This document shows positions 1 through 12,195 of a DNA stretch of 64,000 bases, in pieces. Both the position numbers and the translations under genes were made by a program. The stretch's first letter is position 1; each line of letters opens with the position of its first letter. The stretch spans positions 474,779 to 538,778 of the forward strand of contig JAAOMT010000760.1 in the NCBI GenBank assembly GCA_016748015.1, read 5' to 3'. This DNA comes from Geosiphon pyriformis. Its lineage: Eukaryota; Glomeromycota; Glomeromycetes; Archaeosporales; Geosiphonaceae. Under the pieces are notes generated by a model that was not told the DNA's origin, did not search any database, and saw nothing but the letters and a program-made list of their open reading frames with translations.

Positions 1-480
1 CAGAAATCAGGACACATTGCTTAACAATGTGAAGCAATGTCAGAAATCATGGCATATTGCTCAGCAATGTGGAGCAATGTTAAGAAAATATGGCACATTG
101 TTCAGTAAGGTAAGCATTGCTGGAAAAATTATAACACATTGCTTAAGAATGTGAGCAATCTTGTAGAACCCAAATTATGTATATATAGTGGTAGCATTAG
201 AAGTAGAAAAGACAGAATTCTTTAGTTAAAGACTTCTTAGTTAGATTTCATTTAAAAAAACTTTTCAATTTACAATCATTGAATAAATAATTATTTTCAT
301 ATCTTAATTTACTCTTTACTATCAACACTTTATGTTAATAATAACTGCTACTTAATTACACTGGACCAATAGCTCTTGATCATGGCTATTAATAAGATAC
401 TAACTTATTTATCACCTTGGCTTATTTTTTTTATTTCATTTCCTTTTCATTCCCTTTTATTTTGTTGTTATCACTAACTC
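1..480 (+). repeat. Left arm of an inverted-repeat (foldback-like) element
   Basis: Positions 1 to about 160 hold four diverged copies of a 40-bp tandem unit. The first unit contains a perfect 9-bp inverted repeat (ACATTGCTT ... AAGCAATGT), so each unit can form a hairpin. A TATA-like stretch follows near 180, and then a tract ending near 395 with TGATCATGGCTATTAA. From about 165 onward the same order reappears in reverse complement at about 850-1195. The arm may start to the left of the window. It could be the terminal repeat of a foldback DNA transposon or of a DIRS-like element. The inverted pairing is seen directly; the element class is not known. Confidence 0.6.
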
Positions 481-849
481 TGTAAAGAGAATTATCACAC
501 GGAGGTACTGATATCAGGATATAGCACTGGTAAAAGATCCAGAAATAAGGATAGGATACTCGATTGAGAATAGCTTATCAGGAGGAATACTGGCCATCAA
601 GCTGAAAAAGAAATTGACAAAACTGCGGTTTTGGAAAGTTACAGATAAAACTATTATTACTGAATCTTTGTCTATTATACAAAAGACTCAACCAAAACCT
701 TCAGATAAACACACCTTCAGATTTCTAATATCGAAGACAGCTTTGAGCACCACATTATAGGTCTTGTTACTCACTCCAACACCCCAAGTACTTATCTGTA
801 ACACCAGACTATTTTTGACATCAATTTAATCAGTGTTTAATTTCTCAAA
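481..849. other. Spacer between inverted arms, no convincing gene
   Basis: This 370-bp segment separates the two inverted arms. It has a more balanced base composition than its surroundings, which suggests former coding sequence. Every frame I read on either strand contains stops, and no domain could be recognised. Confidence 0.4.
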
Positions 850-1335
850 TTAATTAGTAAATTACAACAAAAGAAATAGAAAAAAAAAGAAAAATAAAAT
901 AAAGAAAATAAGCCAAAACAAAAAAAAATTAGTATTTTGTTAATAGCCATGATCAAAAGCTATTGGTCTAGTATAATTAAGTAATGGCAAGTATTAACAT
1001 GAATTGTTAATAATAAATAGATAGATGATAATAATAATAAGTATTTTATTGATGTTTGATGTTTCTATTTCAAGTCATAGAATACTATTGTATGAAAAAA
1101 TAGAAGAGAATTTAAATTGGAGATTCTAATCTAAAAATTCTGTTCTTTTTGCTTCTAATACTATTACTATATATACATAAATTTTATTATACAAAATTTC
1201 TAATTTTTTAGCCAGGAATTCTGCAATTCTTTAAAAGAAATCCTGAAATTCTAAAATTTTGTAATTTCTTATATTAGAATTCTATAATTCTGGAATTTTG
1301 CAATTTCTCTAAAAAAAATTCTGGAATTCCACTTT
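850..1335 (-). repeat. Right arm of the inverted-repeat element
   Basis: Read on the minus strand, this stretch repeats the left arm in order: an A/T-rich tandem region (1200-1330, built on an AATTCTGGAATT-like unit), a TATATATAG box, the tract ATTAGAAG, and the distal motif GACCAATAGCT followed by TGATCATGGCTATTAA. The upstream tandem units differ in sequence from those of the left arm although they occupy the same place. The two arms point towards each other. Confidence 0.55.
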
Positions 1336-1479
1336 TACTGTGTCTTATTTTGATTGGTTAATTTGTATACTAATATATAATTCCTATATTCTATAAGTAA
1401 TAATAGTTAATTATATAATATTAATAATTAATATATATAATAATTAATAAAACCTATAGTTTTTAATTATAAAATTGGT

Positions 1480-1747
1480 TTTTAAATAAATAAATTTAAG
1501 CAGTAATAATTTAAAAATATATTTGGTTTTCAAGATAAATTTTTATTAAATTAATTTGTAAAAAAGATAAAATATTTTAATTAAGATATATTTTCTTAAA
1601 AAAAATGTTTTTCTTTTATAAAACTTATTATATAATCTAATACTTTTTTTCTAATATTTTAGTAAATTAAAAATATATTGTTAAATTATAAATTATTTCT
1701 ATAAACTATTAATTATTTTAGTAAACTGTTAAATATTTTAAATATTT
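1480..1747 (-). repeat. Decayed fragment of the solo-LTR family
   Basis: On the minus strand this AT-rich stretch matches the middle of the LTR family found at 2931-3930 and 28321-29293. It shows the row of roughly 20-bp units ending in GAAAT (here decayed to AAAAT), a TATAAAAG box, an A/T hairpin, and the block AAGAAAATATATCTT. It begins directly at the 3' end of the LINE, so its upstream part is missing or lies elsewhere. Base changes are almost all towards A or T. Confidence 0.5.
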
Positions 1748-1879
1748 TAATGAGCAAAGTCCAAATACTGCCTAGTAACAATACATCAAAAAAATGATCT
1801 ATACTAGATGTGAATCATGTTTTTTCTATACGTGACTAGCCACTCAAGCCAACTAAGACTATGCTATACACTCACATAC

Positions 1880-4800
1880 ACAGAAACCAAATTACCTATA
1901 CCTGAAAAAACTGACAAAAACTGTACAATTCAAAACTAATACCAAATACATAATTAATACCAAGCAACCTAATTACATAGGCCAAAAGTATTAACATACT
2001 ACCAGACACAGAGACAGGGATCAAACCATTGTGAGAGATCAGACTGTGTTTTTTTATAAAAGCTCAATGTTTGGAATGGACCAGCCAAATATTATTTTTA
2101 AAAGACAAGCTCAAACTACAAACAAATTCAACCACCTTATCAGATGCAGTTTTAGAGTTATCAAAACAGAAAGCGGCCTCCTGGTACCAATTTATGAGCA
2201 CAAAACCTTTGTACAGTAAAGCAACCAGTTCCAAATCAGTCAAACAATTAGATAACATTTGTAACACATGAGAGGAGGCATAGAATAAACCAGAAACAAC
2301 TCTCCAAGTAAAAGCAAAATCAATGAACAATTGAAGCTGAGCAGTTGCATCAAATACACAAAAGAAAGCATGGTCCAACACTTCAACATTATCACAATAC
2401 AGGCACACCACACTGGGATAATGTTTATCATAAAGGCATTTGTGAACAGCAACAGGCAGTTTATGATATAAAGCTTTCATAAAATAGGAATGGAAGCCAG
2501 CAAAGTAATGACTCATAAAGCCAGCAGTCATGTGAGAATTAGGATGCCAAACAAGAGACAATTTAGACCAATCAACATTCGTAAGCAAATGACTGTTCAC
2601 AATCTTGGCACCAGAGCCTAATTCTCAACATGCACGATGGATAGACCAAAAAACATCACAAACAAAATGTTTAGAGTTTTCAGAAACAATACTGCCATTA
2701 GTTAGAACAAAACATTTCTTGAGCTGGGGAGAGAGGAGCCAGTCTGAATGGAAAGAGACACCAGCAAGTGAGTTAGTCTGAACATTACCCAAAATGCCTA
2801 AGTGTTTTTTAACCTTATACCAGTCAACATTCAAATTTTTTTTATGTATAATGCCAGTGATGTGTTGATATTTAACTCAGCATTTGTTCCAGAAGTCTGA
2901 AGCCAATAACAATAATTCAGCTTTACATGCTATTACTAGAGGTTTTTGGGTCTCTTTTCTTGAATGTTGTAAATGTCTGTTGGTTGGAAATTTACATTTT
3001 TTAGAAGTAATTGAACCTCCAATAACTGAATTTATCTTCAAATTATTTCCTATAATTTGAATCACTGGGCTTATAAGTGGAATGGCCAATTCTGTGCCAG
3101 TTACTTTATGTAGTTACATTATAGTAAATGTCAACTCTTTCCCAGGAATTGCTCGTCTGGAAGCTCACTAAAATATGTAGTTTCTTTGCTGTAAAAGTCA
3201 ACTCTTCTACAGGAATTCTCGTCTATAGGCTACCCTAATGATTATAATAATAAAATAAAAAAAAAGAAAAGAAAAAAAGAAAAAAAATGTAAAAGAAATG
3301 TAAAAGAAATTGAATTCTGTTAAGAAAAACATTTTCTATCTAGACCTGGAGTTACTAACAGTTTACTGAAATTGGTAGCTAATCAATTTCAAAATGTTAA
3401 TTGGGTTTTGGGGATTTTCCAAGTGCAATAATTAAAGAATTTGGTTTTTTAAATTATTTGATATTTATTTCTTTTTGTGTGTATAGGAATGGTTCTAAGT
3501 AATAAATCTAAAGTAAGATACATTTTTTCAAAAAAAAAAGCTTTTTTTTTATACAAATTGTCATAACACTATTTTGTGAACTTGAACTTTGCTATTTTCT
3601 ACAATTTCACTGAACTAAAGATACATTTCAACAAACTACAAGTTATTTTTGTGAACTATTAAATATTTCGGTGAACTATCAATTATTTCAGCAAATTTCT
3701 ACAAATTTCAGCAAACTTTTGAATGTTACATATTTCAGGGTATTGTATAATTGATCATCACACTTAGGTTACATTTGTGTTATGTACAAATTGAGTTATT
3801 AATTAAATGATAATTTCGAACATTTTGCTAATGTAATAAGTGATAATTTGAACCAATAATATATGCTAATTAATGATAAGAATGAAGATAATTTTATGCT
3901 AAATAATATTTTTAATTTTGTTTAGTAACAATGCATCCAAAGCAGCTTGGCTGTCAGAGAATAGACAGACTGAACTTGAACTAGACACACACTTAAGAGC
4001 CAATACAATGGCTTGAAGCTCCATTAATGTAGAAGATATTATGCCAGTTACCTCCACCCCAAGCCCTAAGTTAATGTTCTCAAAGAACACAGCAGTACCA
4101 GCTTTCATATTAATATTCCCCAGGCCACAAAAGGAACCATCCGTGTACACAGAAAAGCCAAAAGCACCACTGCCAGACAATTGATTATGCACTGTTCTAA
4201 ACTCATGAAATTCAAGAATATTTTTTGCAGCAGTATCATTTGGAGGTAAAAAGCAGACATCAAGAAAACCAAAATCATGAAGATACTGAATGGCAGCAAC
4301 AAACCAGACAGAAACAGGGCCACATGGGTCAAGTCTCTTCCATTGCTTAAAAGTCTTTCAGTCAAAAACAGCACCATTATGGCACTGAAGCTGCTCAACA
4401 AAAGTAATTCCATAATGACAAAAAGAGAGAAGACATCTGAAATACATTAACTTACCAAGAACATCAGATAAAGGAGTTCCACACCAGAAGCAAAAAACAT
4501 TACACATAAGATTGCCTAGAGATAAACCAGAACTGAGAAAAACCCAAACCACACCTGCCAAAAAGTTGTTTAAAGGATTAACACTAATGCAAACTGAAGA
4601 GCACAAGGAATATACAGAACACCAACTCAAGACCTGCAAGTCATATGACCTATGCTTGAACAATTGGCTCAAAATCCCAACAGAGTTGGTAAAACACACC
4701 ACAGCAGCAACTTTGCCTTTGGCTTGAATCTGTTCAAAAGTCTTTAAGCCATAAAATAAGGAATAGTGCAAAACATCATTAAGAAAGTCTAGAGGCAGAC

Positions 4801-7593
4801 CTGATTTCAATTTCAGGCCCTTTCAAATTAAAATATTCCACTTTTGGTACACACTAGCAGAAATAAAACTAAACTGGATTCTGTAATTAATAATAGGATA
4901 AAGGACCACCAAAACCAAGTAGGAGAACTGTTTGTCCAAAATTGCTTTTCTCAGAACAAGATTGGCAAAAAACTGTACATCCAAATGCACTTTAGCCAAG
5001 CTAGGCTTAGACAATCCATCAGAAGAAAGAAAAATACCCAGATATTAGTGAAACACATCCTTTTTGGTGATGGAAATAAGAGTGCCACTAACAGATAAAA
5101 AAAAGCCACTACTCTACAATTAATTGGGATCACTACAGTTTTGTTATTGTTGATCGAGATATTATTCATCCTGAAAAATTCACTGGCAACATTGAGAATG
5201 TGTTGTGTAGCTGTCTAACTAAAACTGATTTATATAGTATCAACAACAAATGTATTTGCAGCAAGAAAAAAAGTCAAACTATCTTGAGGATCTATGCAAC
5301 CAGTCCTGGCAACATAATGTGAGTTCAGTCTATAACCACATACTGCTTCTTGTCTTTTTACTTTACACAGCAAAGTGTCATAAAAAATACACCAAAAAAA
5401 AAGTGAAAATACTTCCTCTTGATTCAAGCTATTATGAACACTATAATCATCAGTTAACCCAAAGTCAGTTATCACTCTGTTTATGCAACCATTGTAAATA
5501 CTCCCAAAAAATTTTATGAATCTACTACACATTTTGATTCTAACCAAACTTCTTCTCAGATGTTTCCAACCAACTGAGTCATATGCTTTCCTTATGTCTT
5601 GTAAAACCAACCAAAGTTCACAATTCTTTTCTAAAGCATTTTTTACCACTGAACCAATAGCAAAAATAGAAGACTGTGTTATTGTACTTTTAAAAACTGA
5701 GAAGTTGTCACCATGAAAAATGTCATGCTTACTATATGCTACAGAGATTCTATCAAAAAAAATTTTAGAAAGAATTTTATGGACAGTTTCAATCAGTGCT
5801 ATGGGCTGAATGTTTGTAAAAACTCTCTCCCAGTCATAAGGTTTAGGAATCATAAACATCCAGGCCTCCCTCCAAGGACCCAGAACAGATTCACAAATCA
5901 AACAAGAGTTCAAAAGCACCAATAGCAAATCCAGAACAGATCTGTTACAATGTTTCCAAAGTTTATTCGTAATACCAGAAAGGCCAGCAGCTTTGTTATT
6001 AGACAAACTCGAAACCACACCAAGAAATTTTTCCACCTCAATTGAATACATAACATTTGAAAAGGCATTGTTAAAGACATATTCCAAGGGTTGAAGTTGG
6101 TGACACCATTCATCCAAAATGTTATTAACCACCACATGCTTTCTGGTCCAGCCCTCCATAATTTTATTAACATAAAATTTAACCAAACTAGGCTTCAAAA
6201 TGAGGTCCTCATTCACAACCAGATAATCTAATGTGAATTTGCAAAATGGCTGCTCAAGTACACTTCTAATAGTTTGGTCCTTATTCAACTCAAAGTTTTC
6301 TATCTTTTTGTCAATTGCTAACTTGATTTGAGAATTCCTAACACATTTTGATTCCATTATTTTGAGGAAATAATAAGACTTTCTAATCTTTACCAAAGCT
6401 AATCTAATAGCATCAAAATGAGATCTCAAAAGAAAAAAAAATTTAACAGCAGAAGCATTAACAGAGTCCAAAGACACCCAAACATCTAACAAAGAAATGA
6501 ATCCAATAGATGACACAGAATGCAAAGTCTTTACCAACTTAGAAACCAAAATTTCCAATCTATGATAGCAGGAAGAGCTCTTGGTAAAACCACTATCAAA
6601 ATTTTTAGACCAGATTTTCAAGAAAACTTCATTTGCTGAGAAACAGATGGTTTTGTGAATAGCATTTCACATGCCATCCAAATCAGACAAATAATAACAA
6701 TCTGTAAACTCATCAGAAAACATGGCAAAATTATCACAAGATGCAATCCTATACTACTTCTATTTAACTCCATCAGCATTTTTGACATTAAATTTCTATT
6801 TGTCTTTATTGGTCTGAACACAAATAGCTCTTAGGACAGGATCTAAAATTCTACCAAGACCAATTGTAATTTGAACAAAACTATGATTAGTGTTAAAGAA
6901 CTCATTCACATCCACAACATGTCCATTTACTAAAACATTACTCAAACTTTGGAAAACAAAAATGTAATTAATAATCCTCTCAACACCCCTGAAATTCCTC
7001 CAAGTAGGAGCCTTAATGTGAGAACTACTAACCAATGTATTAACTAGACCTAAATTCACACACTTACTAAAGCTAGAGCTATGTTTGTTCCCATTCTTAT
7101 TGAAATTACCACCTAAAAAAATAAACATATTTTCATTACAAGCTCTGGCTATAAAAAAATTAACAAGACCAGTCTGAATCACACACTTATCCAGAGAAGC
7201 CTCTGTATATAAACCCAATACAGAAACAGATTGTTTGTTTTTGAATAACAAGTGGACCATCAAAAGCCTATCTGGAATCTTAGAGATTTTTGAAACATGT
7301 TTGGCTAAATTTTCATTTATGATTAAGGCAATATCCACTCCTAAAAACCCAGCATTCAGACCTGAAGTAAACACTCTCACACCAGAAAACTTTTTCACAA
7401 TCCAAGGCTTGATACTGAAGTGAAGCTTAGTCTTAGTAACTATTAAAATGTTATTATTTGAAACTATGTGCCATCTAATAATGTCATTCTGCTTGGCAGG
7501 AACATTCATACCTCTAACATTACAAGTAACAATTTTCCAAGCTAAACTACTTATTGGAAAAAAGAAGGGATTACCATACCACCACCAGAACAA
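1880..7593 (-). pseudogene. LINE copy 1 ORF2 (endonuclease, RT, RNase H), broken
   Basis: The N-terminal endonuclease (7593-6796) keeps NVRGMN and TKTKL, but its aspartates have become asparagine: the GDFN site reads GNFN and the DYIF site reads NYIF. The reverse transcriptase (6621-5230) keeps the IPKPY block, an AYDSVGW motif A and a motif-B region. Its motif C reads FVVD where copy 2 has FVDD, so a catalytic aspartate is lost. A thumb-like region follows (about 5014-4358). RNase H (4192-3931) is interrupted by a 1-kb LTR and resumes at 2926-2640 with a GHSG-like motif decayed to KHLG. A CCHC motif (C-x2-C ... DHAFFC) lies near 2400-2340. Several frameshifts separate these blocks. Confidence 0.8.
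2931..3930 (-). mobile_element. Solo LTR inserted in LINE RNase H, 4-bp TSD
   Basis: On the minus strand the element begins TGTTAC and ends GTAATA, a decayed version of the TGTTACC ... GGTAACA ends of the copy at 28321-29293. It is flanked by identical 4-bp duplications (ATGC on the plus strand, at 2927-2930 and 3931-3934). Removing the insert with one duplication rejoins the RNase H frame exactly as in the second LINE. Inside are about six units of roughly 20 bp, a TATA box followed by a perfect A/T hairpin around AAGCTT, and two related 75-bp blocks near the 3' end. There is no coding region. TG..CA ends plus a TATA box indicate a solo LTR. The 4-bp duplication is shorter than the usual 5. 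Confidence 0.85.
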
Positions 7594-7865
7594 AAAAAGT
7601 CCAATTTATACAATATTGTCTTAACTGAATTCTTCAGAACCACCAGGTTAGCTTTTAGGCCACCTAATTTTGCAGTTAAAACATGAGCACCACTTAGAGA
7701 AATGTTCTAAGAGATGGCAATGACTACACTAGGCATGGAAGGAATGAACAACGGAGTGTCAACAGCCATGTTCAGCATAGGGTTATGTTTGGAGGTGGGT
7801 AAAACAGTAGAATTTACCAAAAAAACAGCCAGCAATCTGTTCAATTTACACAAAATGTTGGCCAC

Positions 7866-9445
7866 CTAATTAAATACATTCTCAAGCAAATGCTCGAGAA
7901 CACTAACATGTGAAGCCAGAAATGTAACCACAGACATTGAACCAGTGACTGAATTTATGCTTGAATTGTTCCCAATGAGCAGTATAGAATATAAATTTTT
8001 AGGAGAGCTGCTTACCACAAAAGCCCAAGTCATACTACCAAAGAAGGCTGGACAAAACATGAGTGCCTGCTTTTTGGCATAGATGAGCACAAGGTGCTTT
8101 TTATCCGAATCAGAACAAAGAAATCTTTTTTTCATGGAACTCTGCCTACTGTTTTTTACACTATTCACACAGCCAAATGAAACGTAACCAAAATTACCAT
8201 ATGTAGCACACTTAGGAGAAGACAAACCAGCTCAAACAAGGTTAACACTCCTAAACACCAGCATAGAGCAAATGGCAGTCTCTCTGGCATCATCAGAATC
8301 AAAACATATGACAATACAGCAGACTTGTGCATAAGACACTAAATTCCTAAAAATGTAGCAAGTTTTTCCACCATACAACTGGACCAAGTCTGAGAGATTG
8401 TGGGCAGTTGTGCCCATTAGCAGAGTATATAGAAGAGCATAATAGCTGTCCTTTAAATTCCATATTGTTTGTTGGCATTGGCTTTGGCAACACATACTGA
8501 ATCCTTACCTAGCAAGATTAACCATTTGGACACAATCAAATCAGCGATCTAAAAACTCTCAAACTCCACTAGTGCTTTCTGCCAAAAGCTAATAAGCTGT
8601 ATTTTGATTGAAAAAATTTTCCCATACTTGACCAAAGCTGATTTGATTGTCAATTTGGGCAAATTTACTGGAATTTTTTTGATAATGATTTCCTGATCTG
8701 AACATATGCTGATTTTTTTGAGATCAGCATTGACTAAAAAATTCTCAGACACAACCAATTGTTTAGCCAAAATAAGACTGGAATCAGATGTAAAAGACAT
8801 CCGAATAATGCCTGAAAATTTTGAAGAAGTTGATGCATCCCCAAAACTATCAATCTTGTAGAACAGTGTCCTGACACTCTTGAGTTTGTCACATAGAGTA
8901 CTTTCAAAAACAGCCAACAAACCAATGTTAAGTGCAAAAGATTTGGTAGGTTCAAAGCAAAGCTTTTCCTTGACAGAAGCAACAGAACAATGAAGAGATC
9001 CTAGAGAAACAGGTGGAAGTAAGTCCATGTTTATATTATCAGCAGCAGAGCCAAAATTACAGAGACCCAGAGATGAAGCCATCATCATACTAGAATTAAA
9101 ATGTTTCATCTTTGAGGTGTTAGTACAAAAGTCTAACTGCCCATCACTCTCACTGTCAGCATCATAGCCCACATTCTTGCCCATCTCATACTTCAACTTT
9201 TCATCAGAAAATGTATCCATATTCTCATATTAACTGAGAACACTTGCAGGTAGTTTGTAAGATAAATCAGCTTTGTCATCTAAGTATTTGACTTTGCCAA
9301 GCAAAACTTTAAGTTTCTGCTTCAGACTTCTATTCATAGAGCTTATAGCAGCACCTCTAGCCAATTTTTTCATGGACATAGTGTTGACAGCATCAGATAC
9401 TAAGAAGACAACAAAAAAATTGGTGAATTGAGAAATTGTAAAAAC
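7866..9445 (-). pseudogene. LINE copy 1 ORF1 (gag-like, RRM plus zinc knuckle), broken
   Basis: Coding similarity to the ORF1 of copy 2 runs in several frames: about 9220-8549, 8495-8232 and 8225-7866, with a basic leader encoded near 9400-9230. The first block includes an RRM-like segment near 8690-8560 (IIIKKIP ... KYGKIFSIKIQL). The zinc knuckle near 8210-8170 reads C-x2-Y-x4-Y-x4-C, where copy 2 has C-x2-C-x4-H-x4-C. One cysteine and the histidine have therefore become tyrosine, each explained by one transition. The product would bind RNA and package LINE transcripts; this copy cannot make it. Confidence 0.75.
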
Positions 9446-9538
9446 CGAGCAAAAATAAAAAATAAAAACAGATAAAAAACAAAAAAACTTCTTTAGAAAG
9501 TAACTCTTTTTAGGGAATTTTGGATGAAGGAGAGCCAT

Positions 9539-11918
9539 ATTTTAATTTAATAAAAAAAAATTATTAAATATATAATCTATAATAAAACAAAACTAAAATA
9601 TGTTTTTAATTTTTATATAATAAATATTGTTTTTATTATTGTTTTTTTAAATAATATTATTGTATATATATAATTTTAGTTATTTTAATTATTTTTAAAA
9701 AAAAATAAACCATTAATAATAATATTTACAATCTTATTATTAATAATATTAAGTTATAAAAAATTATTTTTGCTGTTAAATTAAAAATAAAAAGATTGTT
9801 AATTTTGTTTTTTTTTAAAATATATTGTTTTTTTATATTTAATAAGTTTTTGTTGTTTTAATATTATGATGAATTATTTTTAATTTAAATTTAAGTTTAT
9901 GTAAAGTTTAAAATAAAGTTTGTTTTATTAATTTTAAATAAAATATTGTTATTTTAATTTGTAAAAAATATTAATACTATGTAAATAAGCCAATAAAATT
10001 CAATAAAAAAATTCAATAAAAATAAAAAAAGACTATAAAATATTTACCAAAAATTATTATTCAATAAAATTTAAAAATATAAATAAATTATTTTGAGTTT
10101 AAAAAAAAAAAGATTAATGATTTTTTTTAATAATCTAGCAAAGATAAAAAATATAAAAATTCGTATATAATATATGAAAATAAATTTGGTAAAAATATAT
10201 ATATACAATATATAATAATAATTATATATTATTTGTTAATTTTATATAATAAGTTATAGTTAATATAATTAATTTTTATATATTTAAAATATATTACATA
10301 ATAATACCAATTATAAATTTTAATATTAGTATTTTATTTTATTAATTTTAATATTTTTTTTTGCCATAATTAAAAAAATCTGTATATAATAATTTTTGTA
10401 ATATTAACAATATATTTAAAATATATTACATAATAATATTAATTATATATTTGTTTTAATTCTAATTTTAATATTTTATTCAATTTTAATTTTGTTAATT
10501 TTAGCACTTTTTTTTGTTAAATTTAAGAAAATATGCATATAAAAATCAAAAATGTCTTAATATAAGCCAATTTAATCTTAAAAAATATTAAATATTAAAA
10601 TAAAGATTATTTATTTAGAAAATTTTTGATATTTTTAATTATTTTTCAAATATTATTAGAAATAGTACTATTAAAAATAAAAAAAAATCTTTAAGATTAA
10701 ATAATTTAATAAATTATTTAATTAAAATTGTATATAAAAACATAAATTTTTTTGTTTTTATAACTAATAACAATTAACCAAAAACTAATATATTAAATAA
10801 TATAATTAATGATTAATTTGGATTAAAATTAATTAATATATTTTTATTGTTATTGTTAAAATTTTTTTTTATTTACAGTTATAATAAAATTAAGTATTAT
10901 AATTGGTATAAATAATGTTAAATTAGTAAAAAACCATAAAAAATCAATTTTTTATTTTTTACAAGAGAAAAAACTGGTTTTAAAACAATAAAACTAATAT
11001 TAAAAACACCCAAAAAAACTTTTTAGCATTTTAAAAAAATTTGTTATTAAATATAGCAAAGATTTAAAAGTTGTTTCTTACTTAATTTGGCTTTTTTAAT
11101 CATTTAAGCAACAATAATAAAAGAACACAAAAAAAATAATTTGGTTATCAAATTTTTATTAAAAATTTGAAACTCTTAAAAAATACAGAAATTACATTAA
11201 AACTATTTCAAAAAAGTTTTTTTAACAAAACTTTAAAAAAAGACTCTTAACCAAAAAAAAAAATAGTGTTTTAAAACTAATAAAAAATTGATTTATTGTT
11301 ACTTTATTTATGAAAAGTGCTTTTATAGAGCATTGCTAAGCAGTTTTAGCAGCTATGTAAGCATTACTGATAAAAATATTACCAGATATTTCAAAAAATA
11401 AAAAAGTTGCAATTTTTTTACTTTTTGTTTTAGTTGTAGTCATAAAAATACAAAAGAAAAAGAGTTGGTTTTTATTTTTTACATGATAAAAAATTATCTT
11501 ATTAATTATTAATTTCGTTTATGATTATTGTTTTTATATTTAATATTTAATATTTATTGTTATATAATATAAATAAAATTAATATTGCAATTATTAGAAT
11601 TTTTTAATTATAAAAATTTAAAAAATCCAAAATAATATTACAACTAAAAATGACATCTTAATAGGTTGCAATCAATGTAATGCTTAATTATTACATGGTT
11701 GCAATTTTAAATTATATAAATGCAACTAGTTATAATTAATATAATACTTATTTGTCACATTTGCGATAATAAAAATAATGTCACAATTTTAAGCCTAATA
11801 TGCATTACTACATAGGTTGATTGACTGATTTATTGATAACTATTACTATGGACAGCAGCTAAACCTCTTGGAATTGGGTTAGTGAACCATCCGGTTTTCC
11901 GAGGTTGAAAAATTATCA
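9539..11918. other. AT-rich gene-free stretch
   Basis: This stretch is almost entirely A and T with very few CpG dinucleotides, and no open frame of useful length was seen. It is probably long-decayed transposon DNA. Around 11280-11450 the base composition becomes slightly more mixed, but I recognise nothing there. Confidence 0.6.
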
Positions 11919-12089
11919 TCATCGGCCAGAAAATTTCAGCCGGTTCTCTTTAATTGGGATTCTTAGGGCCGGGAATACTCTCAAGAAATCGTAATCACCA
12001 AATAATATCCCCGTTGCTTGCGGGTTAAAATTTTCCTCTTTATCAACGTTTCCAGGTTGTGGTGCTTCATTTAGGTCGTACTTGTCCAT
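11919..12089 (-). CDS. Small hypothetical protein, 56 aa
   Basis: An ATG on the minus strand at 12089 opens a 56-residue frame with normal coding composition, rich in acidic and basic residues and with no membrane segment. It sits head to head with the MATH-BTB gene, whose ATG lies 107 bp away, so the two could share a promoter. A second open frame on the same strand runs from about 11925 to 11820 and contains TGWFTNPIPRGLAAVHS. This suggests that the real gene continues through an intron or a frameshift. The family is not recognised. It could also be a chance frame. Confidence 0.35.
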   Translation of the reverse strand: MDKYDLNEAPQPGNVDKEENFNPQATGILFGDYDFLRVFPALRIPIKENRLKFSGR

Positions 12090-12195
12090 AAGAAATATTA
12101 TTTTAATACTGCATATTATTTGCAATAGAAAACAATATTACTAACGCATACGCTTCGATAAAGTGTACCACTACTTGTGCATTCAAAGCCTAACT

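Larger units (their letters stand above)
1748..9538 (-). mobile_element. LINE copy 1, near full length, inactive, split by a solo LTR
   Basis: This is a non-LTR retrotransposon on the minus strand, about 6.8 kb once the inserted LTR is removed. It has two reading frames. ORF1 carries an RRM-like part and a zinc knuckle. ORF2 carries an APE-type endonuclease, reverse transcriptase, RNase H and a C-terminal CCHC motif. Both termini can be placed by comparison with the second copy at 26.29-34.03 kb: the 5' ends share CTCTCCTTC..TCCAAAAT, and the 3' ends share GGCTTGAGTGGCT followed by a ..GCTC.TTAAA tail. Frameshifts, stops and lost catalytic residues show that it is dead. The clade is not certain; the combination of APE endonuclease and RNase H fits I/Tad-like LINEs. 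Confidence 0.85.

Noticed and set aside
1-160. A CRISPR array
   Set aside because: Units are adjacent, diverged and without unique spacers; this is a tandem repeat in eukaryotic transposon DNA.
480-840. A gene in the spacer of the inverted arms
   Set aside because: All frames I read contain stops within short distance and no family could be recognised.
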